NCBI RefSeq assembly: GCF_012396605.1
Contig: NZ_JAAXPW010000030.1
Coordinates: forward strand, 1 to 39,343
Source: Ureibacillus thermosphaericus
Lineage (GTDB): Bacteria > Bacillota > Bacilli > Bacillales_A > Planococcaceae
Reading direction: 5' to 3'
Length of the DNA: 39,343 bases
Of this stretch, positions 17,186 to 25,346 are shown in pieces (positions within the stretch are counted from its first letter, which is position 1; each line of letters starts with the position of its first letter). The notes under the pieces were generated by a model, which did not search any database, was not told where the DNA came from, and saw only the letters and a program-made list of their open reading frames with translations. A program made the position numbers and the translations under genes.

Positions 17186-17881
17186 TTATTTTTCAGATTG
17201 TAAAAAATGCAGTACATCCGGAAACCAAGATTCACAATCGTCGCTATAACAAATATGGTGTTTACCACAAGATGAAAAGTAAATATATTTTTCCTTTGAT
17301 GAAAGTTTATCGTATAAATATTGAGCGGTTGTATACGGAACGATTCCATCACATTTTCCTTGAACAATAAAGGTTGGTATATTGATTGACTCAATATATG
17401 GTTCAACCTGCCGGACGATTTTCATAAATTGTATTGCTGCACTAACAGGTACATTTTTTAGTTTATACTCATATCGCTTAAATAATTCATTATTTTTTAA
17501 ATGTCCTTCAATGGCTTCTTTTGCAAACTTTTGTAAATCGCTTAATAACTGCTTTGGAGCAATATATTTCACAGCCGCACTAAGCAAAACGATTTTCTTT
17601 ATAGGATATCGTTTTCCTAAGTATAAAGCGATGACTCCTCCCATGGAAAAACCTACAACATAAACCTTGTCGACTTTTTTAGCTAATCTTTTATAAGCAA
17701 GCTCAGCATCAATCAGCCAATGCTCAGCTGTGAAACCTTTTAATGAAAGTGTTTCACCATGACCACAAAATGTGGGGATTTCCACAATCCAATCGGTTTG
17801 ATTTCGTATGTATTCTGCTAAAGGTTGCACCTCATACGGTCCTCCGGAAAATCCGTGCAACATCAATACACCAACAGACAT
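17186..17881 (-). CDS. alpha/beta hydrolase, carboxylesterase (Est30-like)
   Basis: A 231-residue alpha/beta hydrolase. The oxyanion segment LMLHGFSGGPYEVQPLAEYI is at the N terminus and the nucleophile elbow GFSMGG near residue 95. An acid-containing segment VQGKCDGIVPY comes later, and a histidine-rich end (SCGKHHICYSDD) supplies the catalytic His. It most resembles the small Bacillus/Geobacillus carboxylesterases acting on short acyl esters. The start is ATG 17881, with AGGAG eight bases upstream. It lies 116 bases after murF, so it may be in the same transcript. The natural substrate is unknown. Confidence 0.85.
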   Translation of the reverse strand: MSVGVLMLHGFSGGPYEVQPLAEYIRNQTDWIVEIPTFCGHGETLSLKGFTAEHWLIDAELAYKRLAKKVDKVYVVGFSMGGVIALYLGKRYPIKKIVLLSAAVKYIAPKQLLSDLQKFAKEAIEGHLKNNELFKRYEYKLKNVPVSAAIQFMKIVRQVEPYIESINIPTFIVQGKCDGIVPYTTAQYLYDKLSSKEKYIYFSSCGKHHICYSDDCESWFPDVLHFLQSEK

Positions 17882-17997
17882 AAGAAACACTCCTGTTGTA
17901 GAAGAATTCTTCCAAATAAAAAAGTGAAATTCACTTCGAACACCATTAGTTCTTTTCTGCCGGAGTCTCCATGAATTCCACTATAATGGCGAATTCT

Positions 17998-19365
17998 TTA
18001 TTTATTAAAAGTATTAATTATCGTCTCTAATTTCATACCTCGAGATCCTTTAATTAAAATTAACGAGTCTTTATCGGCATGTTGTTTTATATAATCGACG
18101 ATTTTCCCGTAGTCATCTTTCGTGTGCAATATTCGCCCAGAAAATCTTGGTGCTATTTTGTGATATAACCATTCCATACGAGGCCCAAATAAACATATTC
18201 TTGAAATACGATTTTCATCAATGTATCTAGCTAATTCTTCATGGAATTGTTGCTCTTTATCTCCTAACTCCAACATATCTCCTAAAACTAGCCATTTATC
18301 TTTTCGCATCGATGTGGATTGGAGGAATTCAATTGCCGCTTTCATTGATGTTGGTGCTGCGTTGTAAGCATCATTTATAAACAAAACATCTCCAACAGGA
18401 ACAAGTTGCATCCGCATATCTGTAAGAGATACTTGTTCCAACCCTTTGCGAATTTGTTCATCTGACATTCCTAAAGATTTTGCGACAAGCATAGCACCTA
18501 ACGCATTTTTCACTTGATGTTTTCCTAATATCGGAATAAAAAATTCGCCGTTTAATTCACCATCAACAATAAAGCGGCTGCCCTTTTCCGTCGTCTCTAT
18601 TTCTCGAATCATTAAATCATTTCCTTGTTGAAAACCGAATGATTTCGATCTTAATTGGGGAGTAATTTCAATTAATGCTCTCAATAGAGGCTCATCACCG
18701 TCATAACATAATACACCTTCTGAATCGAATCCCTTAATAATTTCAAATTTCGCCTTCGCTATACCTTCTCTTGATCCCAAATCTTGCATATGAGCTTCGC
18801 CAATATTCGTAATAACAGCATAATGCGGTTTAGCTAATGTGGATAAAAACTCAATCTCGCCAAACCCGCTCATTCCCATTTCTAAAACTGCAATTTCTGT
18901 ATCTTCATCAAGAGACAATATTGTAAGAGGCAAACCTAGTTCATTATTAAAGTTACCAATCGTTTTTTGCACTTTATAAAATGGTGAAAGCAAACTTGCT
19001 AAAATATCTTTTGAAGATGTTTTTCCGTTCGAACCTGTGATTCCAATGAATTTTGCCTTCAGCTCATTGCGGTACATACGCGCCATTTGTTGCAACGCGA
19101 GCCCAGAATCCTCTACAAAAAGAAGCGGTACATCTTTTGGTGGATTCGGTTCATCTTTTAACCAAAGGGAACAACTTGCTCCTTTTTCAAAAGCTTGAAG
19201 CACATATTTATGTCCATTCGTTTTTTCCCCGCGAAAAGGGATAAATAAATCTCCTTCTTTAATTGTTCTTGTATCAATGGATACGCCGGTTACGATTTTT
19301 TCACCATGTTCACCAGCTTCGATATTTAACCAATTTGCAATGTCTTGAATACTTTTTCTCATCAT
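17998..19365 (-). CDS. murF: UDP-MurNAc-tripeptide--D-Ala-D-Ala ligase MurF
   Basis: A 455-residue Mur ligase that adds the D-Ala-D-Ala made by Ddl to UDP-MurNAc-tripeptide in the cytoplasm. The N-terminal domain binds the UDP-sugar (VSIDTRTIKEGDLFIPFRGEKTNG). The ATP P-loop GSNGKTSS is at residues 111-118. The central domain contains EMGMSGFGEI and NIGEAHMQDLGS, and the C-terminal domain has DAYNAAPTSM. Two ATG codons stand in tandem at 19365 and 19362; the second has slightly better spacing from GTGGGA. Only nine bases separate it from ddl, so the two form an operon. Confidence 0.97.
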   Translation of the reverse strand: MMRKSIQDIANWLNIEAGEHGEKIVTGVSIDTRTIKEGDLFIPFRGEKTNGHKYVLQAFEKGASCSLWLKDEPNPPKDVPLLFVEDSGLALQQMARMYRNELKAKFIGITGSNGKTSSKDILASLLSPFYKVQKTIGNFNNELGLPLTILSLDEDTEIAVLEMGMSGFGEIEFLSTLAKPHYAVITNIGEAHMQDLGSREGIAKAKFEIIKGFDSEGVLCYDGDEPLLRALIEITPQLRSKSFGFQQGNDLMIREIETTEKGSRFIVDGELNGEFFIPILGKHQVKNALGAMLVAKSLGMSDEQIRKGLEQVSLTDMRMQLVPVGDVLFINDAYNAAPTSMKAAIEFLQSTSMRKDKWLVLGDMLELGDKEQQFHEELARYIDENRISRICLFGPRMEWLYHKIAPRFSGRILHTKDDYGKIVDYIKQHADKDSLILIKGSRGMKLETIINTFNK

Positions 19366-19374
19366 TCATCCCAC

Positions 19375-20448
19375 TTATTCTCTATTAAATTGAAGTTGTT
19401 GTTTTTCTTTATGTCGCTCAAGTGCTAATTCGATTAGCTGATCAATTAATTCAGAATAGTTTAACCCACTGTTTTGCCAAAGAAGTGGATACATGCTGAC
19501 AGGAGTGAAGCCTGGCATCGTATTTACTTCATTTATAAATACTTCATCTCCACATACGAAGAAATCAGCTCTTACTAAGCCGGAACAATCTAAAACTTTA
19601 AAGGCACGAATGGCCATATCTTTCATTTTCTCTTCCACTTCTTTTGTAATTTCTGCCGGAATAATTAATTTTGTTGATCCGTCCTTATATTTTGATTCGT
19701 AATCATAAAACTCAGTTGTTGGCTTTATTTCTCCTGCTACGGATACTTTCGGTTCATTATGTCCAAGCACAGCCATTTCAATTTCACGGGCTTCAATTCC
19801 TTGCTCTACAACTACTTTCCGATCATATTTAAAAGCGATATTAATCGATTTCTCTAATTCTTCTCTGTTCGATGCTTTGCTTATTCCTACGCTAGAACCT
19901 AGGTTTGCCGGTTTAACAAACATCGGATAAGTTAATTCACGTTCACACTTTGAAAGCAATGCCTCTTTGTTTTGGTCCCATTCATATCGAATAAAATAAA
20001 CGAATGGTACTTGATTTAGTCCTGCAATGCTAAACAATTGCTTCATGACAACCTTATCCATTCCAGCTGAAGAGGATAGAACACCATTTCCAACATAAGG
20101 AAGGTTCAATAATTCAAGCAATCCTTGTACTGTGCCATCCTCACCATAAGTACCGTGGAGCAATGGAAAAATCACATCAAATTTTGCTTGTTCCTGATTC
20201 TCATCCAAAATAAATTCAAGAATGTAGTTTGGTTTACTTTCTTTCTTTGTAAATTGTAATTCTTCAATAGATTCAGCTGGTTTCGTTAACTGAGGACCTC
20301 TGCACCATTCGCCATCAATGGTAATATAAATCGGAATTACTTCATATTTATCAAAATCGATAGCTTTGGTTACCGCTGTAGCCGTTATTAGTGATACTTC
20401 ATGCTCCGCGGATTTCCCCCCATATAATAATCCGATTCGTTTTTTCAT
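19375..20448 (-). CDS. ddl: D-alanine--D-alanine ligase
   Basis: A 357-residue ATP-grasp ligase joining two D-alanines. N-terminal [14 protein letters not shown] and the [17 protein letters not shown] loop are typical of Ddl. The ATP-grasp core follows ([15 protein letters not shown]), and the metal- and substrate-binding end is [16 protein letters not shown] strong GGAGGTCG lies before the ATG. The omega-loop region [15 protein letters not shown] has the Tyr-type pattern of normal D-Ala-D-Ala ligases rather than D-Ala-D-Lac enzymes. Confidence 0.97.
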   Translation of the reverse strand: MKKRIGLLYGGKSAEHEVSLITATAVTKAIDFDKYEVIPIYITIDGEWCRGPQLTKPAESIEELQFTKKESKPNYILEFILDENQEQAKFDVIFPLLHGTYGEDGTVQGLLELLNLPYVGNGVLSSSAGMDKVVMKQLFSIAGLNQVPFVYFIRYEWDQNKEALLSKCERELTYPMFVKPANLGSSVGISKASNREELEKSINIAFKYDRKVVVEQGIEAREIEMAVLGHNEPKVSVAGEIKPTTEFYDYESKYKDGSTKLIIPAEITKEVEEKMKDMAIRAFKVLDCSGLVRADFFVCGDEVFINEVNTMPGFTPVSMYPLLWQNSGLNYSELIDQLIELALERHKEKQQLQFNRE

Positions 20449-20510
20449 TTTTCGACCTCCAACTTTTGAGTAATACTAGTTTATCATGAAAAGATTTAAT
20501 TCATGAATGC

Positions 20511-20561
20511 TAAAAAGAAAAAACTCCCTGTCATTTGGCAATACCCTTGGACAGGGAAGTT
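20511..20561 (-). terminator. terminator of the 249-residue hypothetical gene
   Basis: On the minus strand TCCCTGTC and GACAGGGA form a stem around a loop of about 17 bases, followed by a T-rich stretch (TTTTTTCTTTTT). It directly abuts the stop codon of the hypothetical gene and lies upstream of ddl. Confidence 0.75.
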
Positions 20562-21310
20562 TACTTCAGTTTAATAAGTTCATCATGTTCTTGTTTTAAA
20601 ATCATTTTTAAATCATTCCATACCTCATCAGGATAATCATAATCGGAGAGTGTGCGAATTTCTAAGCCAAAGTGGTTGTCTGGTTTATCCACTTTATAAA
20701 GTGAAATCAAGGCACCTTCTTTAAAATAATTGCGATATGCTTTTAATAATGAGACGTCAATCGTTGGAATTGTTTCCTTCGACTTTCTTCGCCAAAAACC
20801 CCCATTTCCTCCGTTTTCTTTTATAATATTATTGATAAGTGTTGAAATGAGAGTCTCAAAATCTTCTAAGTAGCGAAAATAAATTTTCGTTGTTTGATCA
20901 GCTGCGGATGAACAATACACATAACGATTTTGCAGGTTCACAAAAAACGGTGTTGAAACAGGTTCCTTTTTATGAGCTAAATATAATAATTCTGCTTGCT
21001 CAATGGGAGTAAGCTGATTTACATGCCTTTCGTCAGCAAAATCAACCCAGCACAAATCTTGATTTGTATCATCCACTTTTTTAACAAAGTTTTTTATTTC
21101 ATCGCTTGGAATATAATCTAGCTGGGTATGCATATTAAATAAACCATCTTCGTAATTGTGTTTTAACAGTAAAATATTTTTGATTGAATCGATTGCTCCA
21201 ATAAATTGTTTTAATGACAAACCGCTAAAAATAACAAAGCGATCAACATCGTTCATATGTATAAACAAATGGTAAAAATAATCATCAACCGTCTTATATT
21301 TTTTAGCCAT
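20561..21310 (-). CDS. hypothetical protein, 249 residues
   Basis: I do not recognise this protein. It is soluble, without signal peptide or membrane segment, and rich in aromatic and charged residues. Notable stretches are VDDYFYHLFIHMNDVDRFVIF at the N terminus, an ENGGNGGFWRRKSKE linker near the middle, and a C-terminal part ending DEVWNDLKMILKQEHDELIKLK that should be helical. The start is ATG 21310, as TTGGAGAG lies before it; the longer frame starts inside that site. It has its own terminator and lies divergent from rodA. Codon usage looks like its neighbours. It is probably a lineage-restricted cytosolic protein; no function is proposed. Confidence 0.75.
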   Translation of the reverse strand: MAKKYKTVDDYFYHLFIHMNDVDRFVIFSGLSLKQFIGAIDSIKNILLLKHNYEDGLFNMHTQLDYIPSDEIKNFVKKVDDTNQDLCWVDFADERHVNQLTPIEQAELLYLAHKKEPVSTPFFVNLQNRYVYCSSAADQTTKIYFRYLEDFETLISTLINNIIKENGGNGGFWRRKSKETIPTIDVSLLKAYRNYFKEGALISLYKVDKPDNHFGLEIRTLSDYDYPDEVWNDLKMILKQEHDELIKLK

Positions 21311-21514
21311 TCGATCACTCTCCAATACCGCAACAGTTAAGTTTATTATAAGATGTAATTATGTTTTTTGAAACAATTTCACAAAGGTTTCGTCTTATTG
21401 TTGTGTTTTAATCGGATAAAATCATATTTTCGCTATAATACCATATAGAATATGATACAGTATATTGATGAAGAGCTTTGTTGATTGCAATATTATAGAA
21501 CATAGGTGGACAAA

Positions 21515-22711
21515 ATGGAGAATAACAGAAATTTTGCAGAAAGATTCGATTGGAAACTTGCTGCCATACTCGTCATGTTTTTAATTATTAGTTTAGTAGC
21601 TATTTCTTCCGCTCAAACGACAGGGCAATATGGTCAAATAAATTTTGTTTTTAAACAATTACAATGGTACGTGATTGGTTCCTTCATCGTTGCTTTTGTC
21701 ATGTATTTCGAGCCGGAGCAATATAAAAAAATGTCTTGGTATTTATATGGTTTTGGAATTTTACTCTTATTTGTACTTATTTTTATGCCAGAAGGTCAAG
21801 GCCAAATAGGGGAGCCAAAAAACGGAGCAAAAAGCTGGTATCATATACCAGGTCTCGGAAGTATTCAACCTTCTGAATTTATGAAAACTTTTTTTATTCT
21901 TGCAACCGCAAGACTGATTAGCACTCACCATGAAAAGTATGTAAGTAAAACACTTAAAACAGACTTTTTACTTTTAGGAAAAATTGGTTTGTCATTATTC
22001 ATTCCGCTTGCTCTTATCATGCAGCAACCTGATTTAGGTTCATCACTAGTATTTATTGCCATTACTGCTGCACTCATTGTTGTTGCAGGAATTTCATGGA
22101 AGATTATTCTACCTATTTTTATCAGTGGTATGAGCATTGCCGGATTAATTTTATGGATGGCTTTATATATGCAAGATTTTCTTGCAGAATATTTAGGAGT
22201 AAAACCTTACCATTTCGGACGAATATATTCATGGATTGATCCATACTCATATGCAGATAAAGCTGGTTATCATTTAATCACTTCACTCAATGCCATTGGT
22301 TCAGGAGAAATTTTCGGCAAAGGATATATGAACCGTGAAGTATATGTAGCAGAAAACCATACCGATTTTATCTTTGCCGTAATCGGCGAGGAATGGGGAT
22401 TTATAGGTGCTAGTTTCGTCATTTGTCTTTATTTCCTATTAATTTACCATTTAACAAAAATCACACTCACATTAAAAGATCCATTCTGTACATATGTGTG
22501 TGCTGGTATTATCGCAATGATTACCTTCCATGTTTTTGAAAACATCGGAATGACAATACAACTACTTCCGATTACCGGAATCCCTTTACCGTTTATTAGT
22601 TACGGTGGAAGTTCACTTATGGGAAATGCCCTTGCTATTGGTCTTGTATTTAGCATGAAGTTTCATTACAAAAAATACATGTTCTCAGCAAATGAAGATG
22701 ATGAATTATAA
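21515..22711 (+). CDS. rodA: SEDS peptidoglycan polymerase, RodA type
   Basis: A 398-residue SEDS protein with about ten transmembrane helices. It polymerises lipid II into glycan strands with a class B PBP during cell elongation. Diagnostic segments are GAKSWYHIPGLGSIQPSEFMK, with the catalytic-region motif, MQQPDLGSSLVF, and the C-terminal LPFISYGGSSLMGNALAIGLV. The order and length fit RodA better than FtsW or SpoVE, though the paralogues are hard to separate by eye. The start is ATG 21515 with AGGTGG before it. A SEDS gene next to ddl/murF fits the envelope theme of the region. Confidence 0.9.
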   Translation: MENNRNFAERFDWKLAAILVMFLIISLVAISSAQTTGQYGQINFVFKQLQWYVIGSFIVAFVMYFEPEQYKKMSWYLYGFGILLLFVLIFMPEGQGQIGEPKNGAKSWYHIPGLGSIQPSEFMKTFFILATARLISTHHEKYVSKTLKTDFLLLGKIGLSLFIPLALIMQQPDLGSSLVFIAITAALIVVAGISWKIILPIFISGMSIAGLILWMALYMQDFLAEYLGVKPYHFGRIYSWIDPYSYADKAGYHLITSLNAIGSGEIFGKGYMNREVYVAENHTDFIFAVIGEEWGFIGASFVICLYFLLIYHLTKITLTLKDPFCTYVCAGIIAMITFHVFENIGMTIQLLPITGIPLPFISYGGSSLMGNALAIGLVFSMKFHYKKYMFSANEDDEL

Positions 22712-22742
22712 AAAAAATTCCCGCCGATGCGGGAATTTTTTC
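22711..22742. terminator. bidirectional terminator of rodA and the 43-residue ORF
   Basis: A perfect 10-bp stem AAATTCCCGC/GCGGGAATTT with a 4-base loop begins right after the rodA stop. It has A8 on the left and T6 on the right, so it serves both the plus-strand rodA and the minus-strand small gene. Confidence 0.93.
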
Positions 22743-22753
22743 GTTCAACCAAA

Positions 22754-22885
22754 TCAATATTGGGAAGTAGTTTTTGGTGGTGCTAATACTTTTAACAATT
22801 CTAGCCGTGACTTTGTTACAGTTGCAGTTACCCCTAATTTCGATAATTTTGAAGCAATCTTTCTCAAATCCACTTCCTTGCCCAT
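22754..22885 (-). CDS. small basic protein, 43 residues, unknown function
   Basis: A short frame starting MGKEVDLRKIASKLSKLG and ending LAPPKTTSQY. The ATG at 22885 has GGTGG five bases upstream, a TATAAT box about 20 bases before it, and the rodA terminator serving its 3' side. That makes a complete mini transcription unit. The protein is Lys/Leu-rich and likely one or two amphipathic helices (DLRKIASKLSKL, SRLELLKVL), with no membrane segment. I do not recognise a family. The gene is too short for most automatic callers. Confidence 0.6.
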   Translation of the reverse strand: MGKEVDLRKIASKLSKLGVTATVTKSRLELLKVLAPPKTTSQY

Positions 22886-22904
22886 TCCAACCACCTATCC
22901 TCAC

Positions 22905-22935
22905 ATTATATTATTTACAACGTACAAATAGTGAA
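22905..22935 (-). promoter_or_regulatory. candidate promoter of the 43-residue ORF
   Basis: On the minus strand TTCACT, a 19-base spacer and a perfect TATAAT lie just upstream of the small ORF, predicting a leader of only about 13 bases. A 9-base direct repeat, GTACAAATA on the plus strand, at 22922-22930 and 22945-22953 flanks the -35 region. Confidence 0.45.
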
Positions 22936-23062
22936 AAAAGTTTCGTACAAATATCCTCAAAATATTTTACCATGATTCTATTCCGTTTAATTTTTCAAAA
23001 ATGTTACAACTACAATCTTGTCAAATAAAATGCCCTAAAAATTTATGGCATATTGAATTTAC

Positions 23063-23091
23063 TTGTTTTCAAAAATCGGTAAAGTTACAAT
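23063..23091 (+). promoter_or_regulatory. promoter of the MFS transporter gene
   Basis: TTGTTT and TACAAT are separated by exactly 17 bases on the plus strand, 46 bases before the start codon. Confidence 0.55.
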
Positions 23092-23136
23092 GTACAGTGT
23101 TCATACTAATTTAAAATTTATAAAGGCAGGAACATT

Positions 23137-24300
23137 ATGAAAAAGATTGTTCTATTATTAGCTATACAATTTCTCGTTTATTTGGGATTCGGAATTATTA
23201 TTCCTGTTTTGCCGGAAGTAATTGTGCAAAACCAATGGAATGAAGTTCATGTTGGCGGGTTATTAACGGTTTACGCATTAGCCAGCTTCTTTACAGCACC
23301 TTTTTGGGGACAATTATCTGATAAATTTGGCAGAAAACATTTAATCTTAGTAGGTCTTGTTGGTTTTTGTTTAAGTTTTCTTATTTTCAGCTTATTTATC
23401 GATCATTTATTTATGCTATATTTTTCACGCATCGTTGGTGGATTGTTTTCTGGGGCTTTATATACATCTGTCACAGGATATATCAGTGATATATCCACAA
23501 ACGAGAATCGCAATAAATATATGGGCTTAATGGGCATGTCGATTGGTCTAGGGTTCATTTTTGGTCCTGCGATTGGCGGAGTGCTCGGTGAAAAGAGTTT
23601 GCATCTTCCTTTCACTGCGTCAGCAGCTCTAATTGCCATTCTCTTTGTTATCGCACTCATTGGATTAAAAGAACCTGAAAGAAAAGGAGAAGCAAACAAG
23701 CGGCAAATCATACCAAAAGGCGCATCCACGCTTTTCCAATATCGCGTTCGATATTTATTTCTCTTTTCATTTTTCGTTACATTTACGTTAGCGGGAGTAG
23801 AAGCAACATTTCAATTGTTCCAAATTAATCGCATCAGCATCACTCCCCTTCAACTAGGATATTTATTTATGTTTAGTGGATTTGTCGATGCTTTCATTCA
23901 AGGAGGAGTCATTCGACAAATAAAAGATGGTACAGAAACAAAATGGCTGTTTGCAGCTCAAATCGTGACTGCTATCGGGCTATTATTAATTGCTCTAACA
24001 TCTAGCCTGGTAACGGCCGGCATTGCTCTATGCGTGTTTACAGCAGGTAATGCATTAGCTAGAACATGTGTTGTTTCGCTAACAACTAAAGAATCCGGAG
24101 GAAAATACGGTCTCGCTGCCGGACTTTCTTACTCCATGGATAACTTAGGCCGAATTATCGGACCGTTATTTTTCACTGTTTTATTTAAAATTGGAATGTC
24201 TCTAACTTATTACATCTCGTTCATCATTAGTTTGATTATCATCGTATTCATTTTCATTTTCAGTCGTTCAAAAAAATCCCTTCGCACTGAACTTGAATAA
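23137..24300 (+). CDS. MFS multidrug-type exporter (DHA1 family)
   Basis: A 387-residue transporter with about 12 transmembrane helices. Motif A between helices 2 and 3 is GQLSDKFGRKHLIL. Motif C of proton antiporters in helix 5 is GLGFIFGPAIGGVLGE. The Arg-containing helix 4 motif is FSRIVGGLFSGALY. It most resembles the Bmr/Blt/NorA-like drug exporters of bacilli; the substrate cannot be told. GGCAGGA lies before the ATG. No regulator gene is adjacent, unlike the bmr-bmrR arrangement. Confidence 0.88.
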   Translation: MKKIVLLLAIQFLVYLGFGIIIPVLPEVIVQNQWNEVHVGGLLTVYALASFFTAPFWGQLSDKFGRKHLILVGLVGFCLSFLIFSLFIDHLFMLYFSRIVGGLFSGALYTSVTGYISDISTNENRNKYMGLMGMSIGLGFIFGPAIGGVLGEKSLHLPFTASAALIAILFVIALIGLKEPERKGEANKRQIIPKGASTLFQYRVRYLFLFSFFVTFTLAGVEATFQLFQINRISITPLQLGYLFMFSGFVDAFIQGGVIRQIKDGTETKWLFAAQIVTAIGLLLIALTSSLVTAGIALCVFTAGNALARTCVVSLTTKESGGKYGLAAGLSYSMDNLGRIIGPLFFTVLFKIGMSLTYYISFIISLIIIVFIFIFSRSKKSLRTELE

Positions 24301-24316
24301 ATAGCTAATTATCAAT

Positions 24317-24354
24317 AAAAAGGGAGCGCTAAATCCTTTCAAGCGCCCCTTTTT
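24317..24354 (+). terminator. terminator of the MFS gene
   Basis: AAAAGGG-A-GCGCT pairs with AAGCGC-C-CCTTTT with one A-C mismatch and a loop of about 10 bases, followed by a short T-run. It starts 17 bases after the stop codon. Confidence 0.75.
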
Positions 24355-24444
24355 CATATTTTAGAAAAGGTAACAACATATTTTTATGCATATATTTACT
24401 ACAAACGGTTATAAGAATAATAAAAATGTGTTGGAGGATAGAAC

Positions 24445-25236
24445 TTGGACTTTTCATATTTGTTACGATTGCCGTCCCAATTTGAAGGGATTCGTACAAG
24501 ACTAGAAGCATCAGTATTAAAAGCAATAAATATTTTACCTACCATTCAACAAACCAATTTCACTGATAGTAAATTTGCTGGTTATCCATATTTACCAAAA
24601 ACTATGAAGTATCCAAAAGATATAGATGGGAATTATTTAATACTTCTTGCTCAAATAAATTTTGAACAATGTCATTCGTTTCATCCATTTCCTTCACGAG
24701 GAATATTGCAATTTTTCATTTCACCTTCATTAGCAAAGTATCAACTGACCGAAGAGATTTTTCAACATTATTTTAAAGTTCGCTATTATCCCAATATATT
24801 ACCTGAACATGAACTAGTCACAGATTTTTCATTTCTGCCAAACTTTGCATACTCTCCGATAAGAAATGAGATGTCACTCCGATTTATCTATACGGTCGAA
24901 CCAGTTTCTGCAATGGATTATCGATTAACCAAATATATCAGTCACTCAGATCTAAATAAACAGCTTCATGATGGACGTACACTTGAAGAACATTATTTTG
25001 AACATTTTTTAGGAGCAGAGCATAAAATCGGAGGATATCCCTACTTCATTCACCAAGATACTAGAACCCATTCAACCCTGTTAAAACGGTATGATACGCT
25101 ACTATTACAAATGGTTTCAGATGATGAGCAAAATATTATGTGGGGAGACTCTGGAATCATCAAATTTTTTATTAATAGCAAAAAACTCGCCCAATGTGAT
25201 TTTACTGATATATATTTGCAGGCTGAACAGTACTAG
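24445..25236 (+). CDS. YwqG-like protein (DUF1963)
   Basis: A 263-residue cytosolic protein of the DUF1963/YwqG family. Family hallmarks are SKFAGYPYLPKTMKYPKD in the first quarter, LILLAQINFEQ, LQFFISPS, and the C-terminal HKIGGYPYFIHQD followed by LLLQMVSDDE and WGDSGIIKFFI. The function of the family is unknown. The start is TTG 24445, with GGAGG well placed upstream; there is no nearby ATG. Its own terminator follows, so it is monocistronic. Confidence 0.85.
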   Translation: MDFSYLLRLPSQFEGIRTRLEASVLKAINILPTIQQTNFTDSKFAGYPYLPKTMKYPKDIDGNYLILLAQINFEQCHSFHPFPSRGILQFFISPSLAKYQLTEEIFQHYFKVRYYPNILPEHELVTDFSFLPNFAYSPIRNEMSLRFIYTVEPVSAMDYRLTKYISHSDLNKQLHDGRTLEEHYFEHFLGAEHKIGGYPYFIHQDTRTHSTLLKRYDTLLLQMVSDDEQNIMWGDSGIIKFFINSKKLAQCDFTDIYLQAEQY

Positions 25237-25242
25237 CTAATG

Positions 25243-25269
25243 GGCAACCAATCAAGTGGTTGCCTTTTT
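25243..25269 (+). terminator. terminator of the ywqG-like gene
   Basis: GGCAACCA and TGGTTGCC form a perfect 8-bp stem around a 6-base loop, followed by TTTTTAT. It begins seven bases after the stop codon. Confidence 0.9.
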
Positions 25270-25346
25270 ATATGCCAATAATTTCTATCTAATCAATAAA
25301 TACGTTATAATAATATATAATTACTGGGGGAGTAGGTGGGTGTGGA

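Noticed and set aside
17917-17940. Possible terminator between murF and the esterase gene (AAGTG/CACTT followed by T-rich sequence on the minus strand)
   Set aside because: Only a 5-bp stem; too weak to call, so read-through from murF into the esterase gene is left open.
22650-22904. Minus-strand 84-codon frame overlapping rodA
   Set aside because: It crosses the terminator and the rodA end; the 43-residue frame in another phase has the ribosome site.
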